A stretch of 64,000 bases of DNA from Cryptomeria japonica. Taxonomy: Eukaryota > Streptophyta > Pinopsida > Cupressales > Cupressaceae. The position numbers and the translations under genes are program-made. Positions 47,210 through 59,292 of this stretch are shown here, in pieces. Within the stretch, counting starts at the first letter, position 1; each line of letters begins with the position of its first letter. The stretch spans positions 442,922,213-442,986,212 of the forward strand of contig NC_081407.1 of assembly GCF_030272615.1 (NCBI RefSeq), in the 5' to 3' direction. The notes under the pieces were generated by a model that searched no databases, was not told the DNA's origin, and saw only the letters and a list, made by a program, of their open reading frames with translations.

Positions 47210-47410
47210 TTTACAAGTACTGCGTAAGCGATTTTTTAGGGCTTATGAGCACGTACGCGCTCACTTTCCTAAAAGCAGTGCGTATGCACTCACTTTCCTA
47301 AAGACAGTGCTTACGCACTCACTTTCCTAAAGACAGTGCGTACGCACTCACTTTCCTAAAGACAGCGCGTACGCGATGATTTCAAATTTTAGAACCACGT
47401 ACACGCTGCT
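47210..47410 (-). repeat. Subterminal repeats of element E (right end)
   Basis: At least four tandem units of about 28 bp on the minus strand, GTGCGTACGCACTGTCTTTA followed by GGAAAGTGA, plus flanking ACTGCGTAAGCG and AGCGTGTACGTGG. Each unit centres on a GCGTACGC palindrome. Confidence 0.85.
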
Positions 47411-47433
47411 TGTTTTTTCATGTTTTTTGGGTG

Positions 47434-47463
47434 GTGTCCACTTTTCTGACCACCATCTTTGTG
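47434..47463 (-). repeat. Right terminal inverted repeat of element E
   Basis: Reverse complement CACAAAGATGGTGGTCAGAA followed by AAGTGGACAC. It pairs with 6831-6870. The true end may extend to about 47472 (GGGTATGTG). Confidence 0.6.
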
Positions 47464-47553
47464 CACATACCCTTAAGATAGGATAAACTATCTTATGTAA
47501 TGTATGGAAATTAGGAATTAGGGTTTCACCAAGTAAATCCACTAAATAACCCA

Positions 47554-49169
47554 ATTAACATAATTACATTGAAAGAAGGTTGAACCCAATAGCTCTAGGC
47601 TCAATCCCAATGGGGAAAGGTCTAAGATTCTAATTGGATTCAATTGGTTATTATTGATTATCCTCTTTCTTAATTGAATGTGGAATGTAATTATAAAATT
47701 AGGATAGAAGTATGAATAATTGAAGTAAATTATCACAAACAAACTATTACAAATATCTCATGGAGCCACAAATTGAGATCTAAGGAGAAGAAGATGATTA
47801 GAACATGTTCCAATAAGTTTGACCTAATTTTTTAGGACTAGGTAGCACAGATTCACCCTAGTCTGAATTTTCCTTCGTCGAAAGTTGAACCTGTTCATCA
47901 TTGTCGACGCTGTCAAAATTCCTGAGTACAACTCCTGCACATAGAAAGAGAGGGAAAGATGTTGGGAATAAGGGTTTGTCTTAGGTCAAACCTCAATTTT
48001 GGAATTAACCATTGTAAAGTGCAAAATTGGGGGCTTAGCCAATTCTCCACATAGAAGTGGGAATTTCACTAAGCTCAATTTTCACTTGGGAGAAACTTTA
48101 CATTCAAAAGAGGGGTTGATTCTACTAGATCCAACCCCAAAGGATGTAAAGACTAAATACTAAGTAGATTGGTTGAAATTGGGATGTGTTGACCCTATTT
48201 TGTAAGTTGACTAGTTGAATTAAGGCAAAATGCTGAAAATGAACACAAAGTATGTGAAAACAATGAGCTACAGATTCCGGATTTAGTCGTGCCCCTAGAT
48301 CTGAGAAGTTTGATATGATTCAGAGTTGCTCTATGAAATCGAGAAAAAGTTGTAGGGACAATGTGTCCAGACACGGGCACCCTCCAATCAGTCCTCCAAA
48401 ATTTCCGCGTGTAAAAAAGGGTTTTTCCATCTCTACGAATAAAGCTTAATTCTAGAAGTACAACTGCACACCTGTTTCTTGCACACATAAAGAAAGGGAA
48501 ATGTATTGGGAATAGGGGTTTTTCTTCAGGTCAAACCCCAGTTTTAGAATTAACCAAGTGGTTGAAATAATGTAAATGAAATGATTGAAAGTAGAAATCC
48601 TCCTCTTTGAGGAGATGTTGAATTGCTTGAAAATGAAATGCTTATACCTCCTTGTGAAGTTTTGCTTATCTCCACACCGAATTATGATTTCATGAAGAAT
48701 AATGATTATCTTCTCTTTAATCTTTGTAATCTTGACTCTATTGTTGCTCCAAAACTTGAAGGAAGACTAAAAATGCTCAATTTCTCTTGAATGCTTGATG
48801 TAGTTTCATGATATTGTGTTATGTCAAATGGGAGGGGAAATTCCTCTTATATACTTGCCAGTGGAATTAATTGACTGATTTTCTGACTTGGGCCGACATA
48901 GGGTGGATTTTCCTGTTTCATATTTGAGTTAGGTCCAACAGAGGGGGTCATGATAGGCCCCGATTAAGGGGTTCCAGGGTGCCACGCCCTGGTCCTGCAA
49001 TATTTTGGGGTAGGATAAAGGTGGCTCTTGAGTACATTATTGAATTTCAAGGTGTTTTTGATGTGCATGAGCATATTCAAGTCTCCGATCAGGTAGAGGG
49101 GTGCAAACACTAAGGCAAAGACCCAAATGCAGTCGAAAAATGTGAGGGGTGCAAGTTTAGGACATTACA
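47554..49169 (-). repeat. 3' LTR of B2
   Basis: It aligns with 3217-4849. The polypurine tract AAAGTGGGGACTAAA (minus strand) follows 49169. The left end is less certain than in B1. Confidence 0.78.
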
Positions 49170-50166
49170 TTTAGTCCCCACTTTAGCGGGAGTATGATCT
49201 TATGCAAATATTATCGGTAAAGTACAAGGAATTAAGATTGAAATAATTTCACCACATCAAGAAGGCAAGATTCACCAAGCCCCTGGTGGACTTTAGGATC
49301 TTATGACTTGAATGACAAGGTAAAAGGGAAGACCATGAGAGAGAAAGAGAGAACCATGACTGTAACTAGTAAGGTTCTCTTACTATGAGTCATGAAAAGA
49401 ATACCAAAAATTACAAAGCCAAGGCAACGTTTGCTAAGTATTAAAAGAGAGAATGATGAGCGGAGTGCATGACCCCACATTAAAGCGATTGTGTATGCCT
49501 TGTCGAGAGTGATTTATTTAAGTTAGGATACACCCAAAGAAGACAAGCACGTTATCATAATAATTTAGCCCCCAAGAGATGATAGATCAAAGGATAATTA
49601 ACAAAAAGCACAAAAGACAATTTGGTTTCACCTAACTTTGGAGTCAATATGCTTTTTATGATAACTCATGTATATCATGTATATGTATATGCATAAAGTC
49701 ATCCTCATCCTCTAAAGGAAGGAAACCACCATGGAAGAAGGGAACACATGTCTTTTGAGTCAACATGGGAGAGACCAAAAGAGATCTCAATGCTTTGCCT
49801 TATCCTCAAGTAGACAACACTAGGGATAACAAATAGAAGAATAAGAACAAATAGAAGAATGTCACAAATAAGCAAGAGAGGAGAGAGAATCTAAGTTGCT
49901 AATGAAGCTAATCAAGCATGTCATCCTCCCCCCGATGTCGATGATCATTATTTCAGGAAGGTGGAAAACACACAAGAGGAGCCACATCGAGCATGGTAGA
50001 TGGAGCTATCGCAAGTTCTAAACAAGGACCATACTCTAATGTTGAGTGACTTTGTTTGTTTCTAGGAGCTAGGATTAATTCTTTTGAAAATTTTCTAGGT
50101 AATTCATTTGCAACATCAACATATTCATATTCATCATTAAAAATATTAGGATCAACATTTTCATCA
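49170..50166 (-). other. B2 region between LTR and coding remnant
   Basis: It matches 4850-5880 in B1. It is AGAGAG-rich and non-coding. Confidence 0.6.
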
Positions 50167-50838
50167 TTAAAATATTCTCACCCATTTCTTCATGAAGATT
50201 ATAAGAATAGGAGCTCTAATAGGAATAGAACTTGAACCATCATTTGTTTTAAGTATTTTGCGTCTTGGAGAATTAGGTTGAACATCTTGTTTAAGAGAAA
50301 ATGGAATCATGTCAAATGTTGGTGTTTTAAGAGAAGAAATGGTTTGGGAAGCAACTTCGCGAGCTCTAGCATGATGTCTCCGTTGGCATTCTCGCACACA
50401 ATGGTTTCATCAAGTTTTGGCTGAATGTTGAGAAGGGTTAGGCTCATTAGGTATAGGCTTCATCTATCATTTTAGGGAAGGATGAATGGGTTGAGGTCTA
50501 TTAGGTTGGAAAATAGGAGAGGGTGGTTGCTTCTCTCTATAAGATGAAGGAGGAGGAACCACACCATATAAAGGAGAAATGGGAGGTGTAGGAAGGAGAC
50601 CGGGTCCATCATAAGGAGGGATAGGTATAGCCTTAGGAGGAATAGATTGATATTTAGTTGGAAGATTTTTTATACCTTTGGGAGGAAGAGTAGACTCATC
50701 CATAGGAGAAGGAAGAATATCTCTTTTATTAGGAGAAAGGACACTCTTCTCTTTAGGAGAAGGAAAAGTTGCCTATTTAGGAAGAAAATTATGTCTTTCC
50801 TTAGGAGGAAGAATAATCTTATCTTCAAGAAGGGGTAT
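50167..50838 (-). pseudogene. B2 proline-rich polyprotein remnant
   Basis: On the minus strand it reads MDESTLPPKGIKNLPTKYQS, then PLYGVVPPPSSYREKQPPSP, then FSLKQDVQPNSPRRK. It is the same block as in B1, downstream of the protease. It is broken by frame changes and cut by the solo LTR at 50839. Confidence 0.65.
50834..50838. repeat. Target site duplication of the solo LTR (left)
   Basis: GGTAT, identical to 52050-52054. Confidence 0.92.
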
Positions 50839-52049
50839 TGTTACTACTTACTAAGATTGCCATTAGTCTTATGTTCAAAGTTATTCTATATATTCTAGTT
50901 GGTTACTTCTACCGAATCTTTCAGTCAGTAAGCATAGTGCAGTCAGTTATAGAAGAAAGTAGTCTCAGAGCGCAGTATACACCGAACACTCTACCGAGTA
51001 ACAGTCTATGTCTACCGAGCAGCAAGAATGATATACCGAGTGAACACACACCGAGTGAAACATGTTACCAGATTCACTGAACCTGGACATATATGGGAAA
51101 CATGTTATAAAGATCGAGGAACAAGTAACCGTTATCACATTGGAAATTGCACTTAAAGATTGTGTATGATTTTGAGGTCATCTAACCAATGAAATATTTT
51201 GCATGGTTATTCATTCGAGAAATCATGTTTGTAAGATCGAAGCATGGACCAGATCACCGACATAAAAGATCTATTTATACAACATGAATTCAGGATTAGA
51301 CATATGTGCAAGTATATATGTGCATGTGTGTGTGAAGCTAGACATATACAAAAAGGAAAATCATGAGATATCATAGAATGTTATGATTGTTACAGTTGAC
51401 AGAGAGACACAAAGGTCACCGAGAAGGATTTTAGAGAATAATCAAAGAATAGAGTAAACAGAAAGGGTTTACCGAGTTAATATATGGGTTACCGAGGTAT
51501 GCTATAAGCAAGGTAATCTTATTTTGAGCACATAGAATCTGCTATAACATTCCAGATGTAAAGTTACAGATATTTGTAATGATTTATTGAAATATTTTGA
51601 AGTTGTAAGAGAAACCTTTAACAAGGTAAAAGACTCTAACAAAGTCTATAAATTGTAAAGCCTCTAACCAGGTGCAGCATTTAGAATAAGTGTTGTAAAA
51701 TCCTTTAGCAAGGTAGATCTAACAGATCTTGATACTCCTAACAGGGTAAGCTATCAAAAATAGCTAAACATGTAGCTCTAATCAAGCAACCTTTATTATT
51801 GCAGTAGTGAAGTTGTGGGTGTCATCCCCACTGCATTTTTTCTCTCTAACCAAGAGTTTTTGCGTAACCAAAATATATGAGTTATGGAGTGAATCATGTA
51901 TGATTGTTATCTATTTGTTTTAGCATTATATTATGTTACTGCACTATTTAGTTTATGCTTAACAGTAAAGTTACTATTGAAGAAATATTTTGAAGTACTG
52001 ATTCACCCCTCCCCTCTCTGTACATTAGCTTTCCATATTGGGCCTAACA
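50839..52049 (+). mobile_element. Copia-like solo LTR
   Basis: 1211 bp from TGTTACTACT to GGCCTAACA with a perfect GGTAT duplication and no internal region. The equivalent site in B1 (near 6520) is uninterrupted. It has the same layout as the copia LTRs here: CTAACARGGT repeats (51610-51790), CATCCCCACTGCA, and GATTCACCCCTCCCC near the 3' end. Solo LTRs arise by recombination between the two LTRs of an element. Confidence 0.92.
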
Positions 52050-52054
52050 GGTAT

Positions 52055-53239
52055 ATGATCATCAAGAGGAATGCTAAGTGTTGGATTTCTAGGTTTACTT
52101 AATGACAAAATTATTTTATTTTTCCAGTTTTGGTATAATCTAAAGAGAGCATCACTTCTAGGTTGAAGAGGCTTGAATTGTCTAGACCAAAAATAATCAA
52201 GAGAAACATCTCCACGCCTTAGTGTAGGTTGAAATATTCTATGATTAACAATTATGATTTTATCATTATGAGGAAATTTCAAACACATATGAATAGTATA
52301 AGCAATCGCTTTCATGGAAGAGAGCCAAGGATGTCCCAACTTCATAAAAAATTGTTCGGATGCAAGAATGATTACAAATTGAACATCTAAGCATTTAGTG
52401 CCAACATCATTAGGAAGTGTTATAGAACCAATAGCAGGACAAGAGAAGCCATAAAAAACCTTAACTACCACATCAATATCATCACATATCACTTGATGTA
52501 ATTGCAAAGTATAAAGAAATTCTTCAATTATCACATTAACCATGCAAGCATGATCATTAAGGACTCCTCTAGAAGGTATACCTTTGATTTTCACACTTAT
52601 GTATAATGGGACATCGGGTTCCTTAATGGTGTCACTAGGATCAAATGTTATGCACAAATCCTTAGGAGGTTCTTGTTGATCTACAAGGTTCACCACATTA
52701 TTATATTCAAGGGTCACATCATTGGGAGAGTCAGTAGGATGATCAATCTCAATCAGATTAGTGGAATGGGATGGTGAAGGATCAATAAAACTTTGAAGGT
52801 TCTGATTAGGAGGATCTAGGGATTTGTTTCCTTTATCATTAACACTACCACAGATATAATATTGTTATCAATCAATTTATAAATCCTACTTCTCAATGAA
52901 AAACACTTCTCAGTATCATGACCAGGCTGACAATTGTATTGACAAAAATATTTAGCATCAAAGTAAGGTGAATTTGTCTTGGATGGATCAATTGGTTTGA
53001 TTTGGGGAAGTTTTAACACATTCCTTTGTATCAATTGAGACATAATGCTATGCAAAGATTCATTCAAAGGAGTAAACTCTTTTTCTCTTCTAAATAGTTT
53101 AGACAAAGGAGGCACGACTGTAGCACCTACGAGTTGACTATTGTTGTTGATATTATCATTGAATTTGATGAATCCTTTGTTTGGCTTGAATTTCACAACC
53201 AGTTGTTGAGCAGTATCACCCTTATCACTCGGAGCCATG
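52055..53239 (-). pseudogene. B2 gag C-terminal part and retropepsin-like domain
   Basis: From 53238 (MAPSDKGDTAQQLVVKFK) comes a knuckle-like FCQYNCQPGHDTEKC, with spacing C-x3-C-x3-H-x4-C, typical of plant gypsy gag but not canonical. After a stop and frame change near 52820 comes the protease: PLYISVKIKGI, the active-site region GVLNDHACMVNVI (Asp-His-Ala where Asp-Ser/Thr-Gly is usual), IGSITLPNDVG and LGHPWLSSMK. Retropepsin processes Gag in this superfamily. The altered triad and the stops argue against activity. The chromovirus inserted at the ATG at 53238. Confidence 0.75.
53235..53239. repeat. Target site duplication of the chromovirus (left)
   Basis: CCATG, identical to 61258-61262. 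Confidence 0.95.
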
Positions 53240-54631
53240 TGATAGGGAGATTGCTAGAAAAGTGCTCAACCAGGTGAATTAGATCTAATGGTTCAATTGG
53301 TTTCCAAAAGAATTGTTTATGTCTATTATATATGTTTGCAAAATCAAATTGATGTTATAATGCTAAGCATTTTGTGCATATCTTCTCAAACAAACTCCCT
53401 TTATGAGTGAGCTCATACCCCTACTCAATTCACTCTTCCTTGATTGACTATACTCTAACTTCAATGCCCTACTTTCTAGGCATTCATACCTACTACACCA
53501 AGACAAGGAAAACTCCTCCAAAGGTTCTATGAAGTTAGGAAAAAGTTTTGTATTTGATCATGTACAATTTTGTAGTACTTAGGCATTTTTGCTCTTCTTA
53601 CTCAAACCCCTATGCTAGGTTGCAGAACCCCAAAAGTTTATGATATTTTGTCAAGAAGATGGAAGGTTCTACTTTATTTTTCTTAGAGAGTTTACCAAAG
53701 GTTTCACAAGTCCTAACAAGCCCAAACCAATCGGGTCCTTGAAAATGTAGTTTTGCAGTCCAAGAAGGCTAGTAGCCCGTGGAGGGCTAATTGGCACTTT
53801 TTTGTTCACCCAACCCAACGATGGGAATTTATACCAATAAAATTGTCTTGGATGATTTTTAAGAGTTCTAAGCTCAAATATTTTTTAGGTCTTAGGCTCC
53901 ATGAAAAAGGTTTAGTGACTGTCCTCAATTTTAGGCACAGATGTAGGGTTTAATGAGGGTTTAGACCCAAACAACATTGGAAACCACTTCTCCTTCACTA
54001 ACCAAGCTACCAAAATATTAATAATATTCTACTACACCATGTGCAGCCCTCCTCTATTTCTGTCCTATAGGCATTAATCCAAACATATGGCATTCAAACT
54101 GAAACTGTCATTTAATTCATCTTTTTTATTACTAGGAATCCTTAGTCAATACGATCACCAACATTTTTCAAGGAAAAGGGAGGCATTTTTATAGTCTTTC
54201 AAGTTATTTATCAAGCCTAGTATGGACATGAGGCTTCCACGACTTCATTGTACTAGAAATGTCCAAAAATGACAACTTTTACAAGCCCAAATGACAACAT
54301 TTGTTGCTCCAAGAGACATTTTTGACAACCTAACCTCATAAACTTATCTAAACACCAAAGACATGCTTAAAAACACTTATCAAACATGTTGCAATTATTT
54401 GGAAATAATTTCTAGACCTTTGAGGCAATTTTACACATTTTTGCCCTTTTTGGCCTAGAAACCCAAAATTGTCAACTCAAATGCTGAAAGGCAAAAATTG
54501 ACCTCTTGAGCACAAAATGAGATCAAAAATACTTGAAAAGACACACAACAACCTAACAGAAGACATTACAAACATGAAAGAATGAAATACTCAAAAGGAG
54601 AGTTTTTACTCAGCTAGGTGCTCCTGCACCA
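53240..54631 (-). repeat. 3' LTR of the chromovirus
   Basis: 1392 bp; plus-strand ends TGATAGGG and CTGCACCA. Polypurine tract CTTTGGGGGAGTA (minus strand) abuts 54631. Confidence 0.95.
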
Positions 54632-54653
54632 TACTCCCCCAAAGATAAAGAAG

Positions 54654-57600
54654 TCATGTGACTCCTTGAGGTAGAAAAGAAGAAGGTATTCCAGCTTTCT
54701 CAAAGTCAAATTTAGGTATCCATGTGGCCTCTAAGATAGGCTTATCCTTCCATTTGAGTAGGTGCTCCATATAGGTGTGATTCCTTGTCTTCTTGAGAAC
54801 CCTGGAGTCTAGAACCTGTTCTACTTGAGGAATAGAGAGAGGAGGTAAAGAAAGATCAGAAAGGGATTGTGTAACTTCTGAAACCCTTTGAACCTCCTTG
54901 AGTGGTTGCCCCTTGAAAGCAATCAAATCTACAACATGAAAAATGGGAGACAAAGAAATATCAGTAGGCAAATCAACTTTGTAAGCATTAGACCCATACT
55001 TAGCCAAGATTTTGCAAGGGCCTATTCTCCTCATCTGAAGTTTGCTAGGAACTCCTTTTTGCAGGCTTACCTTGTTCAAATGAACCATCACATAATCTCC
55101 TACAGAAAAATGAACATCTCTCTTTGTAGCATCCATTCTTGCCTTGACTTTTTGGGAGGTATTCTGAAGAGCCTTCCTCACTTGTTCATGAACCTCTTTC
55201 ATGGATTAAGCCATGTCATCTATTGTTCCACTCTTAGGCTGCAAGTTAGTTATATCTCTCATTTCCATTATACCTCTTGGATGCATACCATAAACAACTT
55301 CAAAAGGAATTTTACCCGTAGACTGGTTGACACTATCATTGTAGGCATATTCTGCTTGATGAATGAGCTGATCCCAACTCTGTCCATATTCCTTTGTCAA
55401 ACACCTAAGCAAGTTTCCAAGAGACCTTCTCACAACCTTAGTTTGGCCATTGGTTTGTGGATGGTAAGCTGAACCAAAAGAGAGATTAGTACCCAGTCTC
55501 TTCCACAATTTTTTCCAGAAAAGACCAAGAAATTTCACATCTCTATCTGAAATAATGCTAATAGGCAAACCATGTATTCTAACAACTTCTTTGAAAAACA
55601 AGTAAGCAATATGACTTGCATCATGTGTTGTCTTACAAGGAATAAAATGAGCCATCTTGCTAAATCTGTCAACTACTACAAAGATGCTATCAAATCCTGC
55701 TTGAGTTAGAGGTAATCCTACCACATAATCCATACTAATGCAATCGCAAGGCCTGTGTGGAATGGGAAGAGGCTGATATAAACCAGCATTGGAGGAATTA
55801 CCTTTTACTTTCTGACATACCAAACACTGCTCAACATACCTCCTGATGTCTCTCTGCATCTTGGGCCAATAGTAGAATCTTTGAACCAACTCCAAGGTCT
55901 TGTTGAGACCAAAATGTCCACTTAAGCACCCATTGTGCTTCTCCTGAGTGAGGTTCTCTCTCATAGAACCTTTTGGAACACATAGCTATCCACCCCTGAA
56001 TAACAAACCATCCTATATAGTGAAATCAACATATGCACCATGGAAATGATTCTCAAAATCTTGACAAACTTTATAAGCTTCAGCAAAATTATCATCAGTA
56101 GGATACATATCTTTAAAACTATCAATACCAATGCTCTGTACTTGAATCGCATGAACAGTTAACAACCTCTTACTCAAAGCATTTGCTACTTTATTCAACC
56201 AACCCTTCTTATTCTTAAGAGTAAAAGTGTAAGCTTGCAAGTACTCTACCCATTTAACATGCCTATGATTCAGTTTATCCTGTGAGTTCAAGAAACTTAA
56301 TGCCCGATTATCTATGTATACAACAAACTCTTTAGGAAGAAGATAATGTCTCCATTTCCTAAGTGCCTGTACTAATGCATAAAGTTCTAAATCATAGGAA
56401 GAGTAATTTTTCTTGGCATCATTTAACTTCTCACTAAAGAATGCAACTGGTCTATTGTCCTAACTTAAAACATCTCCTACAACAATATTGCTAGCATCAC
56501 ATTCAATAGTAAAAAGTTTATCAAAACTAGGTAAAATGAGCACTAGTTGAGAAGCTACCTTAGTTTTCAATAATTCAAACCCTTTATTGGCTACATCTGT
56601 CCATTGAAACTTTACCTTTACACCCCCTTTGATTGTGTCTAACATAGGGGCACAAATCTCACTGAATCCCTTGATGAATTTCTTGTAAAATTGTGCTAAA
56701 CCATAAAAGCTTCTGACATCACTGGTTGCTTTAGGAGCTGGCCAACTGGTTATTGCTGCAACTTTAGATTGATCCATTTTCAGATTGCCTCCTGATACAA
56801 CAAAACCAAGATATACCAATTATTGCTTCAAGAAATCACACTTTTCTAGATTAATGGTTAGTTGTTCATCAAATAACTTTCTCAAAACATTAGCTAAATG
56901 CTTCAAATTCTCTTCCTTAGTTTTACTGAAAATAAGAATATCATCTAAATACACAACAACAAACTTGCCAATGAAATCATATAAAACTTCATTCATGAGT
57001 CTCATGAATGTGTTGGGAGCATTAGAGAGTCCAAATGGCATAACAAGCCACTCATAGAGACCCTCATTCATTTTGAAAGTTGTCTTCCATTCATCACCCT
57101 CTTTGATTCTTATCTGATGGTAACCACTCTTCAAGTCAATCTTACTGAAATACTGTGCACCCCCCAAGAAACCCATCAAATCCTCTATCCTGGGTATGGG
57201 TAATCTGTATCTGATGGTGATCTTGCTTATGGCTCTAGAATCTGTGCGAATTCTCCATGTTCCACCCTTCTTAGGTGCCAACACTGTAGGTATTGCACAA
57301 GGAATAAAGCTCTTCCTAATCAGACCTTGGTCTAAGATTTCTTGTATTTGTCTTTCTACTTCTTCATTTTGCTCAAGGGTCATCTTAAAGGCTGCCTTAT
57401 TTGGTAAAGAGGCTCTATGTATGAAATCAATCTAATGGCCAATGGCTCTAGGAGGTGGTAAGGCTGCAGGTGTACCATCACTGATCATTTCTTTGAAGTT
57501 ATCAAGGATCTGTTGCACCTCATATGGTATCTCAACTTTCTTTTCCATCTTTTCTTTTTTGGGTTTCACTTTGAGTGAAAATCCCACTCCTTCACCTTCT

Positions 57601-59237
57601 TCAAGTGTACTTATGAACTCTTTCTCATTCATAATTAAAGCATTCTGATTTGCTGACTTTCTACCCTCTTTCTCATCATTTATGGACTGAATTTTGTATG
57701 TAACTCCATTCTTCTGAAATGAGTAGGAGTTCTTTTCCCCATTGTGGATGGCTTTCCTATCAAATTTCCAAGGTCTACCAAGAAGGAGATGGCAAGCATC
57801 CATTGGAAGAATGTCACATAGGATCTTATCTTGATACCCTCCTCTAGTGAATTCTACCCATGTTTGCTCATTTACAAGGACATGCTGCTCCCTATTCAAC
57901 CATGTGACTCTATAGGGATGTGTGTGTGGGATTCTCTCAAGTTTAAGTTTACCAACTTCTTCTTCTGAGATTATATTATCCATGGATCCAGAATCTATGA
58001 CCACCTTGCATACCTTTCCCACGATCTTGCACTTAATTCTGAACAATGACCTTATTTGAGTAGGTTCCTCCTTGATTGGTTCTTTTATCAAGACTCTTCT
58101 CATCATCAAACTTTCCCCATCTTCTGATGCTAAGCTCACTTCATGAGCCTTACTATTTGCTTCATTTTCTTGCACATAATTCACTCTTCTTTCACCCCTT
58201 TGTGATGAGGTGGGTTTCTCTGGACATCTATAGGTAGGATGCCCCAACTTCTGACAATTGTAGCATTTCATGGTGGAGAAGTAGGACCCTCTTCCTGGTC
58301 CACTGGATCTACCTCTACTTGGGTTGCTAGATCTGCTTCCTCTATAGCTTCTCTTGCTATATGAATCCCCACTTTTCTCAATGAGTTTGGATTCTCCTTG
58401 GGATCTTTGATCTCCTCTTCCACCAAAACTTCCTCTATGGCCTCTACCATCTCTACCCCTACCTCTTCCTCTGTTGCTTTGTTCTTGCTTTCTCCTAATT
58501 TTCTCTTCCACTTTAAGTTCTAGTTGATAACACTTTATTGTTTGTGGGCATAACAAGCTCATCTCTTCCTGTATGTTCCATCTTAATCCATCCAAATACC
58601 TTTCCACCTTTATGCTCTCATCCTCTAATACCTTGGATATTATGCATAGTTTTTGAAACTCCTTAGTGTAGCTACTAACATCTAAGTCTTTTTGTCTCAA
58701 ATTTTGTCTTATCCCGTGAAGTTGGATCTCATAGTCCTCAGGAAGATAGGTTTCTTTAATTTTGGCTACCATTGCTTTCCAGGTGGCTATTGGTTGCTTA
58801 CCTTTTTTCACCCTTTCCTCTTGGATGAACTTCCACCAAGTTAAGGCTGCCCCTCTCAACCTTGGTTTTGCTACTTTAACCTTTTGTGCTTCAATTATTC
58901 CATCACATTCAAAATGGTTTTCTAGACCTTCAATCCACTCTATAAGAGCATCTGGATCCATCTTTCCATTGAAAAGAGCCACCCCCTCTAAGGTTTTACC
59001 ACTCATAGCTCTCAAAGCCTTCAAGAATGGTTCTTGCTCAATAACAAGGTCAGGTATGGGAACCTCATCTTCTATTGCCAACATTTTGCCCTGATCTCCA
59101 ACCTTATCATGGACTTCTTCAGTTTTGACTTCTACTTCAGCTAATTTCACTACTAGCTGCTCCAACCTCTCTCTGAGTGCTCTATTTTCTTCTTCTTGGT
59201 CTTTGACCTTCTTGTCTAATTCAACATTAGTCACCAT
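54654..59237 (-). pseudogene. gag-pol: Chromovirus gag-pol polyprotein, inactivated
   Basis: One frame of 1528 codons from MVTNVELDKK at 59237 to TGA at 54654, with six internal stops (57432, 56820, 56460, 56013, one near 55988, 55206). The order is capsid (about 60-250), Arg/Gly-rich linker, knuckle CYNCQKLGHPTYRC (about 325-338), protease VVIDSGS (about 415), and reverse transcriptase with intact VVYLDDILIFS (about 763). RNase H follows, then integrase HHCC (HFGLNK to CLVCQK) with MDYVVGLP and SDRDVKF, and a chromodomain near the C-terminus (RNHTYMEHLLKWKDKPILEA). The integrase third acidic residue appears as Lys (NGQTKVV, usually NGQTEVV). The chromodomain identifies the chromovirus lineage. 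Confidence 0.96.
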
Positions 59238-59279
59238 GTTTTCTTCTAATGATCGTTTTCTCTTGAATCTTTTGATGGC

Positions 59280-59292
59280 TCTGATACCATTA
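59280..59292 (-). other. Primer binding site of the chromovirus
   Basis: The minus strand reads TGGTATCAGAGCC starting three bases inside the 5' LTR, fitting initiator tRNA-Met. Confidence 0.92.

Larger units (their letters stand above)
6831..47463. mobile_element. Element E: large two-gene DNA transposon with nested retroelements (proposed)
   Basis: The call rests on inverted terminal sequences (6831-6870 and 47434-47463), subterminal GCGTACGC-type repeats near both ends, a transposase-like gene reading inward from the left, and a spliced gene reading inward from the right. Four insertions account for about 30.9 kb: C, D, the TRIM and Copia-2. C and D have perfect 5-bp duplications; the TRIM and Copia-2 have 4 of 5. 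Removing them leaves about 9.7 kb. I find no target duplication for E. Its left end abuts truncated B1, and its right end may extend a few bases to include GGGTATGTG. Alternatively, the right gene is a host gene that happens to lie beside a transposon. I do not recognise the superfamily. Confidence 0.6.

Noticed and set aside
47210..47410. Palindrome array as a replication origin
   Set aside because: Position next to an inverted terminal repeat and related motifs at the other end fit transposon subterminal repeats better.
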